In this document: piece by piece, positions 53,556 through 64,000 of the stretch
How positions within the stretch are numbered: position 1 is the first letter of the stretch
Layout of the letters: the number at the start of each line of letters is the position of its first letter
NCBI GenBank assembly: GCA_030062745.1
Contig: CP099848.1
Coordinates: 11,429,501 to 11,493,500, forward strand
Reading direction: 5' to 3'
Length of the DNA: 64,000 nt
Source of the DNA: Capitulum mitella
Lineage: Eukaryota; Arthropoda; Thecostraca; Pollicipedomorpha; Pollicipedidae
The notes under the pieces: generated by a model
What the model was told of the DNA's origin: nothing
The model's input: only the letters and a program-made list of their open reading frames with translations
Databases searched by the model: none
Translations under genes and position numbers: made by a program

Positions 53556-53985
53556 TTGCACCAGGTGTTCAGGCCCACGGGAGCCTCGACCCAGAAGGCC
53601 GCCGGGTGCAGCGGCGGCGCAGACCTGTTGAGTCACGGCCCATTACACAGGTGTTTCTCTCGCGGGCCCACATCGCGCGCGCTGTCGGCCGCCGCGCGGG
53701 TCGATAGCGCGTGCGTCAGACACGGCGCGGCCGGCGGCAGCGGCAGCCGGCGGCGGAAGCTGGCGCCGTCACGGACCGTCCTCTCCAGCTGGTCAAACCG
53801 TGCTCAGGCGCCACGCACGGGCCGACGCCAGCAGCGGCCTGCAGCGGACGAGCGCCCAGAGACGAGTGAGCCGCCGGGAGGAGCGGTCGGCACCCCGGGC
53901 GGTCCGGCAGTGAGCGGTTTCGGTTGGTCAGCGGTGACCGGAGCGGTCCGATCGGTGACCGCGGCGCCGCGCGGCACCGGCAGCG
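53556..53985 (+). promoter_or_regulatory. CpG island and 5' UTR of the EF-hand gene
   Basis: GC- and CpG-dense sequence runs without a break into the first coding exon at 53,986. Another frame stays open across it but shows no domain. Confidence 0.6.
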
Positions 53986-56900
53986 ATGGCGGCCGAGGCC
54001 GAGTCGCGGAACCAGCTGGAGCAGCTGTTCCTGGCCTGTGACAGCCAGGGCACCGGCTTCATCGGCCGCCAGGAGCTGCGCGAGCTGTGCCGCAGCTTCG
54101 ATATCTCCGGCGACGACTCGGACCTCATCTTCACCGACCTGGACCACGACGGCGATGACCGCATCAGCTTCCAGGACTTCTGCCGCGGCTTTCGCGACTG
54201 CGTCAACACCGACTTCGCCGCCATCAGCTGCAAGGGCGGCGAGCCGGCCGAGCCGGCCGAGCCGCGGAAGGCCGAGGACCGCCGCCACGAGCGCCGCGAG
54301 CACGGCAAGAAGCCAAAGAAGAAGGGCCTCCGTCGCCGCGACAGCATGCACCACGCCTTCAAGCAGTTCTCGAAAACGCTCGGAGAGGAAAACGTGCTTC
54401 ACTTCATCGGCAACAGGTAAGTAAGACTGGCAAACGGTGCGCTTGGTGGGAAGAGGGTCGCTGAAAGGGAACTCGGCAGTCAGTTTGGAGGAGCAGTAGA
54501 CCTTTGACACTCCCAAATCCTTCGTGAAATCAGACACCTCATAAATGGGTTATTTTTTAACCCTTTTCTCGGCAAGGGATGCTGAATCAGCCCCCTCGTC
54601 TTTTTTTTGCTTGCCAATTCCAGGATTTCTGACCCAGTTTCATGACACTTGGTCACTTCTCCTACCTATTTTTTCCTACGCACCATAACAGCATTTTGAT
54701 AGTCTATTTTGTTCAGGGGAAGAAACAGGCAACGTTCTTGGGAGGCATCTCAGGACATTTTTAGCCCTGTTGAGGGTAAAAGGAAAATAGCTGCCAAAAA
54801 TAGCGTTTTAAGACGGAACTTATAACTTTACATGGGTGCATATGAAAATAAATGGGAAGGTATGCAAATGTGATTTTATTAACTTGATGCCACCTCACAA
54901 GGTCAGGAAGAGGTCAAAATTGAAAATGTAGTTTCAGAATAATTATTTTGGCGCTATTTTTCCAGATGCCAAACCTGGAATGTACATGACGTAGAAGGGT
55001 GCCCTCTACTTGTGTACCAAATTCCAGGTTGATACCGGTTTGGGTTAGGAGCCATAACCTAAAATGTCAGTGCGCATACCCTATACCACGGTAGCCGTAA
55101 AATATAATTTTAAGAATAGGGGAAATTCAGGTGATCGGAAACGCTTTCATACAGTATGAAATGCACTAAAAATCATTCCATGTGACTCTAGGATCATTGG
55201 AAGTTATTTAAGGCCAAAGGTCGTAAATTGGCCAGGTGAACATCTGGCTATGACAATGCCTCTTTTTTCGTATCCCTGGCACCGCCCATATTAACATGTT
55301 ACAAACGATGCAGTACGATCTATACTTCTTCAGCAACATATGACTAGTAAAAGCTAAAAAGGTGCTTTGAATGGTTAATGATGGTCTTCCAAGACTGATA
55401 TGGGGCAGCAACCCCATCGCGTCGATCTCCCTCACTGACCTTCCGCCCTTACAAGAGACAGATAACGGAATTTTATTGACAGGTATATGCCCTAGTAACA
55501 ATAATGGAACAACTCGATTCCTCAGATGCAAAGACAGTCGGCGCTCCAAAGACCGTAACTGTGATAAGGTGTATTTTCCATGCTAAAGTCTGCAGGACCG
55601 CGTGTAATACCCAGGAATACCTTAACAAACTTTCTTCCCCAAAAGATAACGTTCATATGTACATGGTCAGGTACTGAGGTTAAGTGGCATTTTGCGCATT
55701 TCCACAACATCTGACATTTACAGATATCGAAATAAATTTGTACCAGTAATATCCTACTTGGGAAAAAAAATCATCACACTGGGTCTGACTTACTGAGATG
55801 AAAGATCAAGAATAAAGACCTCGTGGAAAAGCTGGCGACCAATCCAACTCTTGCTTCAGCGTTTACAGCTGTCTGTGGACATCTTCAAGTTCAAGGTCAA
55901 ATCCGGGGGCGTAAGAGAATCCAGAAAAGTGGGGCGGGGGGTACAGATACGGTTTTTCCGGTACGTTTATGGCAAAAACACGAATCAGATCCTTCCATTA
56001 TTTATTTTTGGGTGAAGTAAATTTAGGCACATGTCTTTCTACTAGACAGTGCAGAGTAGCAATTTCATCTCCATATTCGGTCTTGATCAAGATTTCATTG
56101 TCACCAATCTTGAGAACAGGTCAAGGCATAATAAGCTTATCACCGCATAAAGGTTTTCTTCTGGTGTTGCTTCATGGCCATTCAGCCATATCTCGCATTC
56201 TGTAAGTCTTCGTCACTTCCGCGAAACGCGTCGCAAATCACCGCATCATGCCACGAGCAAAACAGGACATCTGCTAGGTGACAACTAAAAATCCGGGATT
56301 TCCTTTGCACCGAACACTCAGTATAACTCCACAGACTTTTAATTTTTACCTTCATCAATTCACACGTAGTAAAACCAAGTTCAGATATCTGGCATTCATT
56401 GAAATGAAACTATGAACGTTAATTCGCGCCACCTTTTCTGAACGATTCAGGCCACGTGGTGCTGTATTGCCGCAGATCAACCAAAACGTGATGTTGACAG
56501 AAATGTTATCGCTTGCCGCGATTACAAGGCGGCGGGTGTTCGATTCCACGCAGGACCAACTTTTCCGTGCATACCTCAGATGAGCAGCATCATCTAACTG
56601 CAACGTGACAGTTAAATCGCAGTCTTCACAGCTGGTGTACGGAGAGAAAAACATAACACGCAAAAATGTTATGCCAAGCAACCCCACATCAGGAGCTACT
56701 CAGGCTCTTATCTTTTCCAAAAAAATGTGGAGGATGCACAGGAAACTTTAGGTAGATTTTAGAACCTTAGTGACTATGCGCTTTTACAGGTCCTATGCAT
56801 TCCCGAACCATCCGAATTACACCCATAGGGTTGGTAAACCACGGATGGATGACGGTTAGGGAGGGGTTGGTGGTTAACAAAGATCCATAACCGTGGTTGG

Positions 56901-59900
56901 TTAACCACGGTTATGGATCTTTGTGGATTCTTAGTGCAATTTAGCTGCCGTTGTCAGCCAAAACAGACTGCATTGTGATTTGGAATGTCTCTTAGGCTGG
57001 ATCACAGCTTTTTGTCTGGATTCCATGAAGCGCAAAAAGAAAATCAGGGAGCATTCATGTGTTGTCACTAAAACAACTTTTTGGCATCCGGAACCCTTAA
57101 TTGGGCCATATAAGGTTGTCATACATGACATTCGTTGAAACAAGTTTTATGCGTTTTTGATCAGCCTTTTTCGAACGTTGTCCTCTGGTCGCTGGAGAAA
57201 TACTCGGCACGCTTATTCACCTTATACCTTTCGAGGTGGATTTCCTTTGATTTTATATTTCAAAATGTGCGCCAATGCAGCTAAAAAATGTCAGTTTATT
57301 GGCATAATTTTTTAATTTAACTTCCCACATGCCACACATTCTTCGCCCACAGCGACATCGGCTTGCGGTTGCTTCCTTCGTAGATGCTGTCATGTGTGGG
57401 GTTGCTTTGTGTCGTCATTTCCCACAGGCTGTCGCGGTGAATGTGGAGCATGGCTAGAACGAAAAATACAACCCGAGACCTCTCCGACGCGAGACGAACT
57501 AACCACCACAGCTCGCCGCTCCGTGCCACTGGCATCATTAACTCGGGTGTAATAAGCCGGAACTCTTTCATGCTCACTATTCTGTGTCCAAATCATTATG
57601 AAAACCTTAGTCACAGCTCTGGTACTCTCGCAAGTCTGTTACTAACAATCCATCTTTGGCAGTAGCACAAAAAATAACATTCGCAAAAGTCAAAAGATTT
57701 TGAACTACGCAGCTCGAGGAATTTTTGGCTGTCGAAAACTGGATTACGTTTTCGAACAGCGTGAGAAACTTGGTTAGCTTCCCTCCTAGCATTTTGCAGA
57801 CTTGGCCACACTGAGCCTGGCACCAAAGGCGCAGCCAAAGGGGGGTTAGGGGGGTGGGCCCGGGCCCTCCCTTAGGCCCGCACTCTTTGCGAAAACCTTT
57901 GCACATCGTCTTCCCGGTAGGAGGTTTTCGTATGATTTCAGTTCACACTGAGATCCGCCTCTCCCCCTTTAAGAAAATCCTGGGTGCGCCCCTACCTGGC
58001 ACACAAGGCGCTCTCTCTCAGCGAACCAGAGTCCGTTGCTGATCTGTGCGCGAACAGAGCCGTAAGAGAACGGAACACCAGGCAGGACAACTTGCTGCAT
58101 GTCTTGCGTTCCAGGGCACAGGCAGGGAAGAGGCTTTGCCTCAAGAGCGCCCGCACTGTATAACCAGCTCCCCAGTGAGTTCACAACGCTCCGATGTCAT
58201 AGCTTCAACCGCGCCTCCAGACGGTGGTATCTCGGCTGTGACCGAGCACCCGACTAAAATGGCGCGACTCGCGTGTGATATGTCAACGTCGGTGTATTTT
58301 CTGTATGCAGTGCGTATATTTTACTCCCTACTTGCTTTTATGCATGCATTGCCATTGACTTGGGGTGGTATAGCCACTATTGACTCTGGACAACCTCACG
58401 GACATGAATAACGAATGTAGAATAAAGAATGAATGACCAAGTATGCGACGAAGAGTTTGAACATGCATTTGGTCCAAGCCGCACCGAAAAGCCCTAAAAA
58501 CAACAACCGGAAGCATGCTACTCACAGTCCGACATTCGTCGCTTCATTGCTGCTGGAAAAACACGTATCGTATCGGATATTTTAAACCTGTTCCCGGAAG
58601 GGTAGATGGTATGGCCGATTCCCGGCAGGGGGTGGATTCAGCCTCCTCTGAGATCTAAAGAACTACACATCCGATTTCACCGCAACAAACGGCAATTGAT
58701 TTGCCATGACGTTAACTAAATTTTCATAGAGGGTTTTTTTCGAAATATCGGAAAGAATGGATGGGAGGGGTGCAAAAAGGCAAAATAGGGGATGTTCTTG
58801 CACTTGTTATAACTCTGCTGTTTATGGACCGATTTTGATCACTTGAGATGAATCGAGAGATTATGGATGGGACTTCTACCATGGGTCCATAAACGTAAAA
58901 TTTTGAGAAAATTCATGGGCATTCATATGGCTCTAAAAATAGAAAGATTAGATTTTTTCAGAAACTAAATTAACAACAAAATTAAAAGCTCCTTTTTATG
59001 TTAAGCTGTCACCTAGTCATGTTATGCTGAAGAAGTACAAACCTTATTACAATGCTCGTATGTTAGCGTAGGCGGTGCCAGGGACATGAAAAATGGGGAG
59101 CTGGCATGATCACATGTTCTTCAGGTAAACTTACGAACCTTGACCTTAAATGACCTCCAGTGACCTTAGAGTTGCTTGGGATGATCTTTGATTCTAAAAT
59201 TCCATTTCACGGCTGTTGTGATATAGGGTACACGCACGAACATTTTAGGTCATAGCTCCCTGACCCGACCTGATGTCAAGCAGAAACTTAATACCCAAGT
59301 AAAGAACATCCTTCTACGTCATTTTCATTTTGGGTTTGCATTTGAAAAAATAGCGCCAAAATTATTACTATGAAACCATATTTTAAATTTTGACCTTGAC
59401 TTGACCTTGTGGAGTGAACTCAGATGAACAAAACTGTATTTGTGTGCTTGACCAGCTGCTTACTTATACATTCATATGAAGTTTTAAATTCCACCTTAAA
59501 AACATTTTTTGGCAGACATTTTCCTTTTCCTTCAGTAGCGCCAAAATGACCAGAGGTACTTCCAAAAATGCTGCCTGGTTCTGCCCCTGAGCAAAATGGA
59601 ACTTCGAAATTTTATTACAATACGTAGGAAGAATTCACAGAAAAAAGTCATCAAGTTTCGTGGAGCTGCATCAAAAACCCTGGAATCGCAAGCAAAAAAC
59701 CGAGGGGGGCGAATTCAGTTCTAATGCCGTAGTAGGTTTAATCCCAGTGTTCCAAAGAAAGAAAAGTATACAAAATAGCTTTTAGCTCCTTTGCGAGGAT
59801 TTCACTCGTGACACTGGATTGCAAATCCAGCCATGCAGTGAAAAGATCACCATAAGCTCTGAGAACTTGAAGCCACGACAAAAAAGAAAAGGTCGTTCTG

Positions 59901-62900
59901 ATACCTGCTATTCGACATTTCCCAAGCGGGTTTTCAGTTTCTAAGCAATAATACTTTTAAACGTTACTTTTGCTATACATTGTCGTTACTGGCTGGACGC
60001 ACATAAACAGTTCTGAGCGTGGGCAACATTATAATTTCATGATTTTGTTCTTTACGTTTTGTGATCCACCCCTATTCTATGCAAAATCAAAGTGTTCCCT
60101 TCGTGAAAATACCTCGCCCATTCCACGCATAACGGGTAAAATAAGGAATCTGTATACCCCTACTATTTCGCAAGCCGCCGATTCGCGAGTCCACCATACG
60201 GTCGTGCTCTGAGCCTGCCGTTTCTTGTCGTTCGCTGCGGTGCTGTTCCAGCAGCCAGGAGAAGATCCACCAGCTGTACCAGGAGCTGGTGAGCTCGGAC
60301 ACGGACCCGCAGATCCGGGTCCAGGTGGAGAGCGTGCTCGGCTCCCTGCTCAGCGAGGTGCGGCAGCTGCAGGACGAGAACAAGCACATGGAGAAGCTCT
60401 ACATCCGGTGAGAGGGTGGAGCCGGCCGAGAAGCGTCCGCTCGGCGCCACGTGCCATCCGGCGGCTCGCCGCTTTCACAGCGGAGCCGTGTTCAAGTCTG
60501 GCTCGTTTGATCACTTGCCGAAACTGCCGTAATAGCGTCATGGGCGATACTTCCTGTCCGGTTTAGAGGCTTCTCAAAAACATTCCTTCATCTGCAGAGT
60601 CAACGAATCCTTTTTTGAGGGTCCTTGTTAGACAAGAAACAAGTTTCCATTTGAAATGGGATTATGTGCCGAACAGGATGAAATCCAGTAACGGTCATCG
60701 TGAGATATGATGGCCAACTGCGAAGTCATGTTGTACAGACTGACAAAGTGAGTTGCACGCCTGTGAGAACCTTTATGCTTGTCATTTTCATCGGGGGTTC
60801 GCTGTCTACGGTTGGACACAAATGAAAAAACGTGGTGTACTATCACGCATGATTCCTATGCTGGAACCATTATTTATCTCACAATGTCTGTCTAACGATT
60901 ATTAACCTAACAACAATATCTAACAATGTCTGTTATATATAAACAATAACAACAACCGTGCGTTTTGGACCGACAGAAAGCTGCGCGTCATTTTTTCCTG
61001 TGATGAAGCTTGGGTCAGATAGTGCTCTGAAAGTCATGGCGTTAGCGTCCCGTAACAGCGTCTGATGCGTCCCCAGAGAGAAGGAGACCAACGAAGCGCG
61101 ACTTCGCTCCATGGAGGACGAACTGGAGGCCCAGGTGGCCAAGGTCGACTCTGAGGCCAGACGGCAGGCCGAGGAGCGGAAGGAGCAGGAGATCAAACAG
61201 GTGGAGAGGAAGATGAAGGAGGAGATTGCCGAGCTGCAGATGCATCTGCGCATGTTCCAAAAGGTGAGACGGGTACCGGATACCGGCTGTCTTCAGGAGC
61301 CGCGGCGGAAGTCAGAGCACTTCGTCAGAACGTTCCAACCTAGCTATTCATTTGTTACTGATGGCTATGTCGAACTGATAAGCCAGTAGAAGGGTCTAAC
61401 GCATTCTTCACCCCCGATCTACGTTCAAAAACCCATGACGGTCTAAGCAAGAGGTAATGCAACCAATACCACCGAAGTCAGGCTCGGGCGACACATCCTT
61501 GCTTCTTGCCCTGCTGCGACAAGTGCATGCTTTCTGAAGAGCGCTCGGCTAGTCCTAACGAGCACCTGACTAGCATTTGACTTACTTTAGTTATTCACAG
61601 CGCGGATTTTACTCCCAAAAATGTGCTCATGGTCAAAATACCTGGTGGAAACGCGATAAGCAGATCCGAATTACAATGACGCGAAACAGAACAAAGGGTT
61701 AGTCAAGGTCGGCATATTCGGACACCAGCTGTGGAGCGCAAGTGTTCGGTTTCCGACAGCTGACTGGGCCTCAGAACTGCTCGCGTCGCCTTATATGCGG
61801 CTGGTGTTCGACCGGGTCTATTGTTTCATCCATAGCAGCCTCAGCTCTGCCAGCGCCATTCTTCTCTTAGCCTGCGTGTTTTGGGAACCGCAGCTTGCGA
61901 GAGGGGAGCCAGCTGTCCCCGCGCCGTCTGCAGAATTAGTTTCGGTAGCAGGACAGTTCAGTCGTTTATGAAAAACAACCCAAATATACAGCCTGACAAT
62001 GTCTAAGATTACATGCTACGTCGTACTCAGTTCTGCCACAGATCGTAAGAAGTAAACAAATCCCCCCTACCAAAAAAACTGACTTACCTGCACTGTCATT
62101 TCGATCAAAAATAATCACAAGCACAAGTTTCTACAAAATGGTTCCAGAAGACCATTGCCAGCTTAGGCTGTTTGGTTGGAATAACCTATGCAAAAAAAAA
62201 AACATTCCGAATAGAAGCACTGGAATTGACCTGAGAACTGGCTAGGTTAATGATTTTCTCTGACTATGAAGATGCTCACTTGCTTTTGGGAACGAGAAGG
62301 GTTACTCGGCAACATACAGAGGGTGTGAGCTGTTCGCCCAACGCAGCAAGGATGCAAGCTTTTCAAGTGTGCCTGTCAGAACCAAGCCAGACGACTCGAA
62401 CTTAGTAGGAGATATATTTAAAATTAGCTTAACACGTTTACCTAAAATCGTAATCGTGGTCACGAATGGCAACGACAAAAGTCAGAAAAAGTAGAAGGTG
62501 CTCTGCTTTCGGAGGCGATTTTAAAGCGTTTTTGATACTACCAACGCTGGGTTCCTACTAAACAGATTATACTTACACTTAATGAGGATATGCTGCGCAA
62601 CAGTCGTTTGAATAAGCGAGCTGTAGCGGAGTCTTCATTGATTTGTTTACTGCGTTTCGAAGGGACGACCAAACGTGGTTATTCTGTCACAATGCCATAC
62701 ATGATGAAGTACACAAATTCGCGGACGCAAAAGTTTGTCATATAAAAAAACAATGGTTAAATAAGTGTGTCTTAACTGCGGGGGTCATGTGCAGCGTCCT
62801 GCGCTATTCCAAGATCAAGTCTGCCGTGTCCCTCCACAGGTTGACAACTGGCTGCAGAAGGACAACAGCCGAGCGGGCAGCGACGACGCGCAAAAGAAGC

Positions 62901-62935
62901 TGGAGGAAGCAGCGCACGAAAACCGGGGACTCAGG
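53986..62935 (+). CDS. EF-hand and coiled-coil Rab-associated protein (RASEF / CRACR2A / Rab11-FIP3-like), 3' end beyond window
   Basis: Exons: 53986-54416, 60252-60407 (or starting 60255), 61077-61263, 62840-62935, with phases 2, 2, 0, 0 all consistent. Two EF-hands lie near the N-terminus: loop 1 D19 to E30 (CDSQGTGFIGRQE, degenerate at positions 3 and 5) and loop 2 D53 to D64 (DHDGDDRISFQD, lacking Gly at position 6). A basic linker follows, then FSKTLGEENVLHFIGN and a long coiled coil (EKIHQLYQELV, ARLRSMEDELEAQVAKV, KKLEEAAHENRGLR). In the family such proteins link calcium or Rab GTPases to vesicle traffic. RASEF and CRACR2A end in a Rab GTPase domain; Rab11-FIP3 ends in a Rab-binding helix. 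The end that would tell them apart is outside the window. Exon 2 has tandem NAGNAG acceptors. Confidence 0.88.
56505..56562 (+). other. tRNA-Val-like fragment or SINE head
   Basis: GTTATCGCTTGCCGCG, then loop ATTACAA (anticodon TAC), then GGCGG and the T-arm-like GGTGTTCGATTCC and GGACCA. The 5' half of a tRNA is missing, so it is a SINE piece or pseudogene rather than a working tRNA. Confidence 0.45.
56877..56924. repeat. 22-bp perfect inverted repeat, 4-bp spacer
   Basis: ACAAAGATCCATAACCGTGG plus TT, spacer GGTT, then the exact complement. A related single half (GGTAAACCACGGATGGAT) lies 40 bp upstream. Confidence 0.95.
57830..58000. repeat. C/G-tract segment typical of a transposon end
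   Basis: GCGCAGCCAAAGGGGGG through to CTGGGTGCGCCCCTACC brackets a short stretch, suggesting a small inverted-end element nested in the larger foldback. Family not assigned. Confidence 0.35.
59746..60251. other. 3' part of EF-hand gene intron 1
   Basis: Unique sequence outside the foldback. It contains a hairpin CTGGATTGCAAATCCAG with a 7-base loop, but no full tRNA. Confidence 0.5.
61264..62839. other. EF-hand gene intron 3
   Basis: Ordinary intron; no repeat family or exon recognised. Confidence 0.55.
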
Positions 62936-64000
62936 GTAGGCACTGGACACGGCGGGGATCGTTCGCTACATGCTTTGCAGCTCTTGTGTGCCGCAGTGCG
63001 GGCGTGTGTCCGCACTGCAGCAACACGTGGGGTGGAAGATACGCGTGGGTACGTGCAGCCACGGAAGCGGAGGGATTGGTGCGCGTGTGTGTGGCGCGTG
63101 CGTCGTTTTAGTGAACATCCATTCATGCGTTATAATGGGAAAATATTTACAACCCGTAGGATTTTAAACTCGATTTTCTCTGATTTCTTCAGTTTGCGTC
63201 GAGGGGTTGTCTGCTGTTTATTTGGGAAAAGGCGCACTTAATGCGTACGAAATTAATGCGTAATTTGCTGTCCAATAAAGCATTCACCTCATTAAAGTTT
63301 TATACGATGCTGCGGTGTCTAAGCATGTCAACAGGAAACAGCTTTTGTTATTTGCTGCCGCTGCTGAACATAACTGGTACATTGTTTTTTACAGAAAGTG
63401 TGTGTATGTTTGACAGAAAACCTGTGTGAGTGTGTGGATGTCCTCATCACATTCTTATCACGCACGAAGAGAGTATAGCGAAGAGAGAGAGAGAGAGAGA
63501 GAACTACCGGGGAGAGGCAAAATGGTACACTATGGCTGAAGTGATGAAGGAATTATTAAACTATGAGTTCTCCGTTCAGATGAAAATGATCCCCAATGTA
63601 GCCGGGTGGAACCTCGTCGGAAACTGGCACGATGTTTCCAGTGCATGACAAAGTGACCTCCAAAAAGATCCCCCTTGAGTCTACCCTGAGCTCAGTTTCT
63701 TTCCTCTTTGGTGTTTTGAAATGCAACACTGGTTGTCGCCCGTGCACCTGTACTGACTGGTATCATACCACATGAGCCGAATGATATCAGAACAACGATG
63801 GGGTGGCAGGAATCCTATAACGCCACCCGAATGGACAGCTAGAAACGCTACAATGCTGGACTCGTGCTTTTTAAAATTCTGTTAATCAGTACACATGAAC
63901 AAAACATAACAAAGGCCATTACAGTTTTTCCTGTGTACTCGTCACGATTTGTCACATTTTTGCTTTACCCGATTTACTTACTTAGCTTCTGTCTCCTTCA
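62936..64000. other. right edge, EF-hand gene intron 4
   Basis: Starts at a GTAGGC donor. It holds a short GA run at about 63,482-63,502. No exon seen before the window ends. Confidence 0.55.

Larger units (their letters stand above)
54555..59745. mobile_element. 5.2 kb foldback element in EF-hand gene intron 1
   Basis: The arms 54,555-55,375 and about 58,965-59,745 are inverted copies: TTTGCTTGC(C/G)ATTCCAGG, TTTTGGCGCTATTTTT, ACGTAGAAGG(G/A)TG, CCTAAAATGT(C/T), and CCCTGGCACCGCC all recur in inverted order at about 75% identity by eye. The 3.6 kb between them is not palindromic and holds a tRNA-like piece and a 22-bp snap-back. No transposase is recognised. Confidence 0.85.

Noticed and set aside
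59800-59870. tRNA-Cys-like hairpin (GCA loop)
   Set aside because: Only an anticodon-type stem is present; no acceptor stem, A box or B box around it.

Overview
The window is animal nuclear DNA, most likely from an arthropod and possibly a crustacean. It holds spliced genes with GT-AG introns, GC-rich exons in AT-richer introns, many microsatellites and minisatellites, and CpG content that changes sharply from block to block. The species cannot be fixed from the sequence.

Four protein genes can be built exon by exon, with splice phases that agree. (1) Minus strand, 25,076 to 9,591: IFT74, a core subunit of the intraflagellar transport B complex. Its N-terminal region is greatly expanded with RP-x-(S/T)-G repeats, and its C-terminal fifth is not found in the window. 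A perfect X-box (RFX site) lies about 1 kb upstream. (2) Minus strand, 38,448 to 28,457: a complete 8-coding-exon BTB-BACK-TLDc protein of about 491 residues, with a likely non-coding first exon near 41.46 kb. (3) Minus strand, 50,603 to 43,500: a nine-exon putative DNA-binding protein with one C2H2 finger and a FLYWCH/GCM-like zinc-binding domain. (4) Plus strand, from 53,986 past the right edge: an EF-hand plus coiled-coil protein of the RASEF / CRACR2A / Rab11-FIP3 kind.

Layout: 1-9.6 kb has no recognised gene but carries a foldback element and an orphan CpG island; 9.6-25.1 kb is IFT74; 25.1-28.5 kb is intergenic and holds the X-box; 28.5-41.5 kb is the BTB-TLDc gene with a LINE remnant and a SINE in its introns; 41.5-43.5 kb is intergenic; 43.5-50.6 kb is the zinc-finger gene; 50.6-53.9 kb is intergenic with a possible LTR-element fossil; 53.9-64 kb is the EF-hand gene, whose first intron holds a 5 kb foldback element.

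Three structural themes stand out. First, at least five long inverted-repeat (foldback) elements lie here, four of them inside introns. Second, minisatellites repeatedly sit against exon edges and several have copied the splice site itself. Third, two blocks starting at promoters (about 38.5-41.4 and 46.65-50.6 kb) are strongly CpG-depleted, as expected from germline methylation of 5' gene bodies. Two copies of one foldback family, one inside a depleted block and one outside, give an internal test of that idea. All alignments and counts are by eye.
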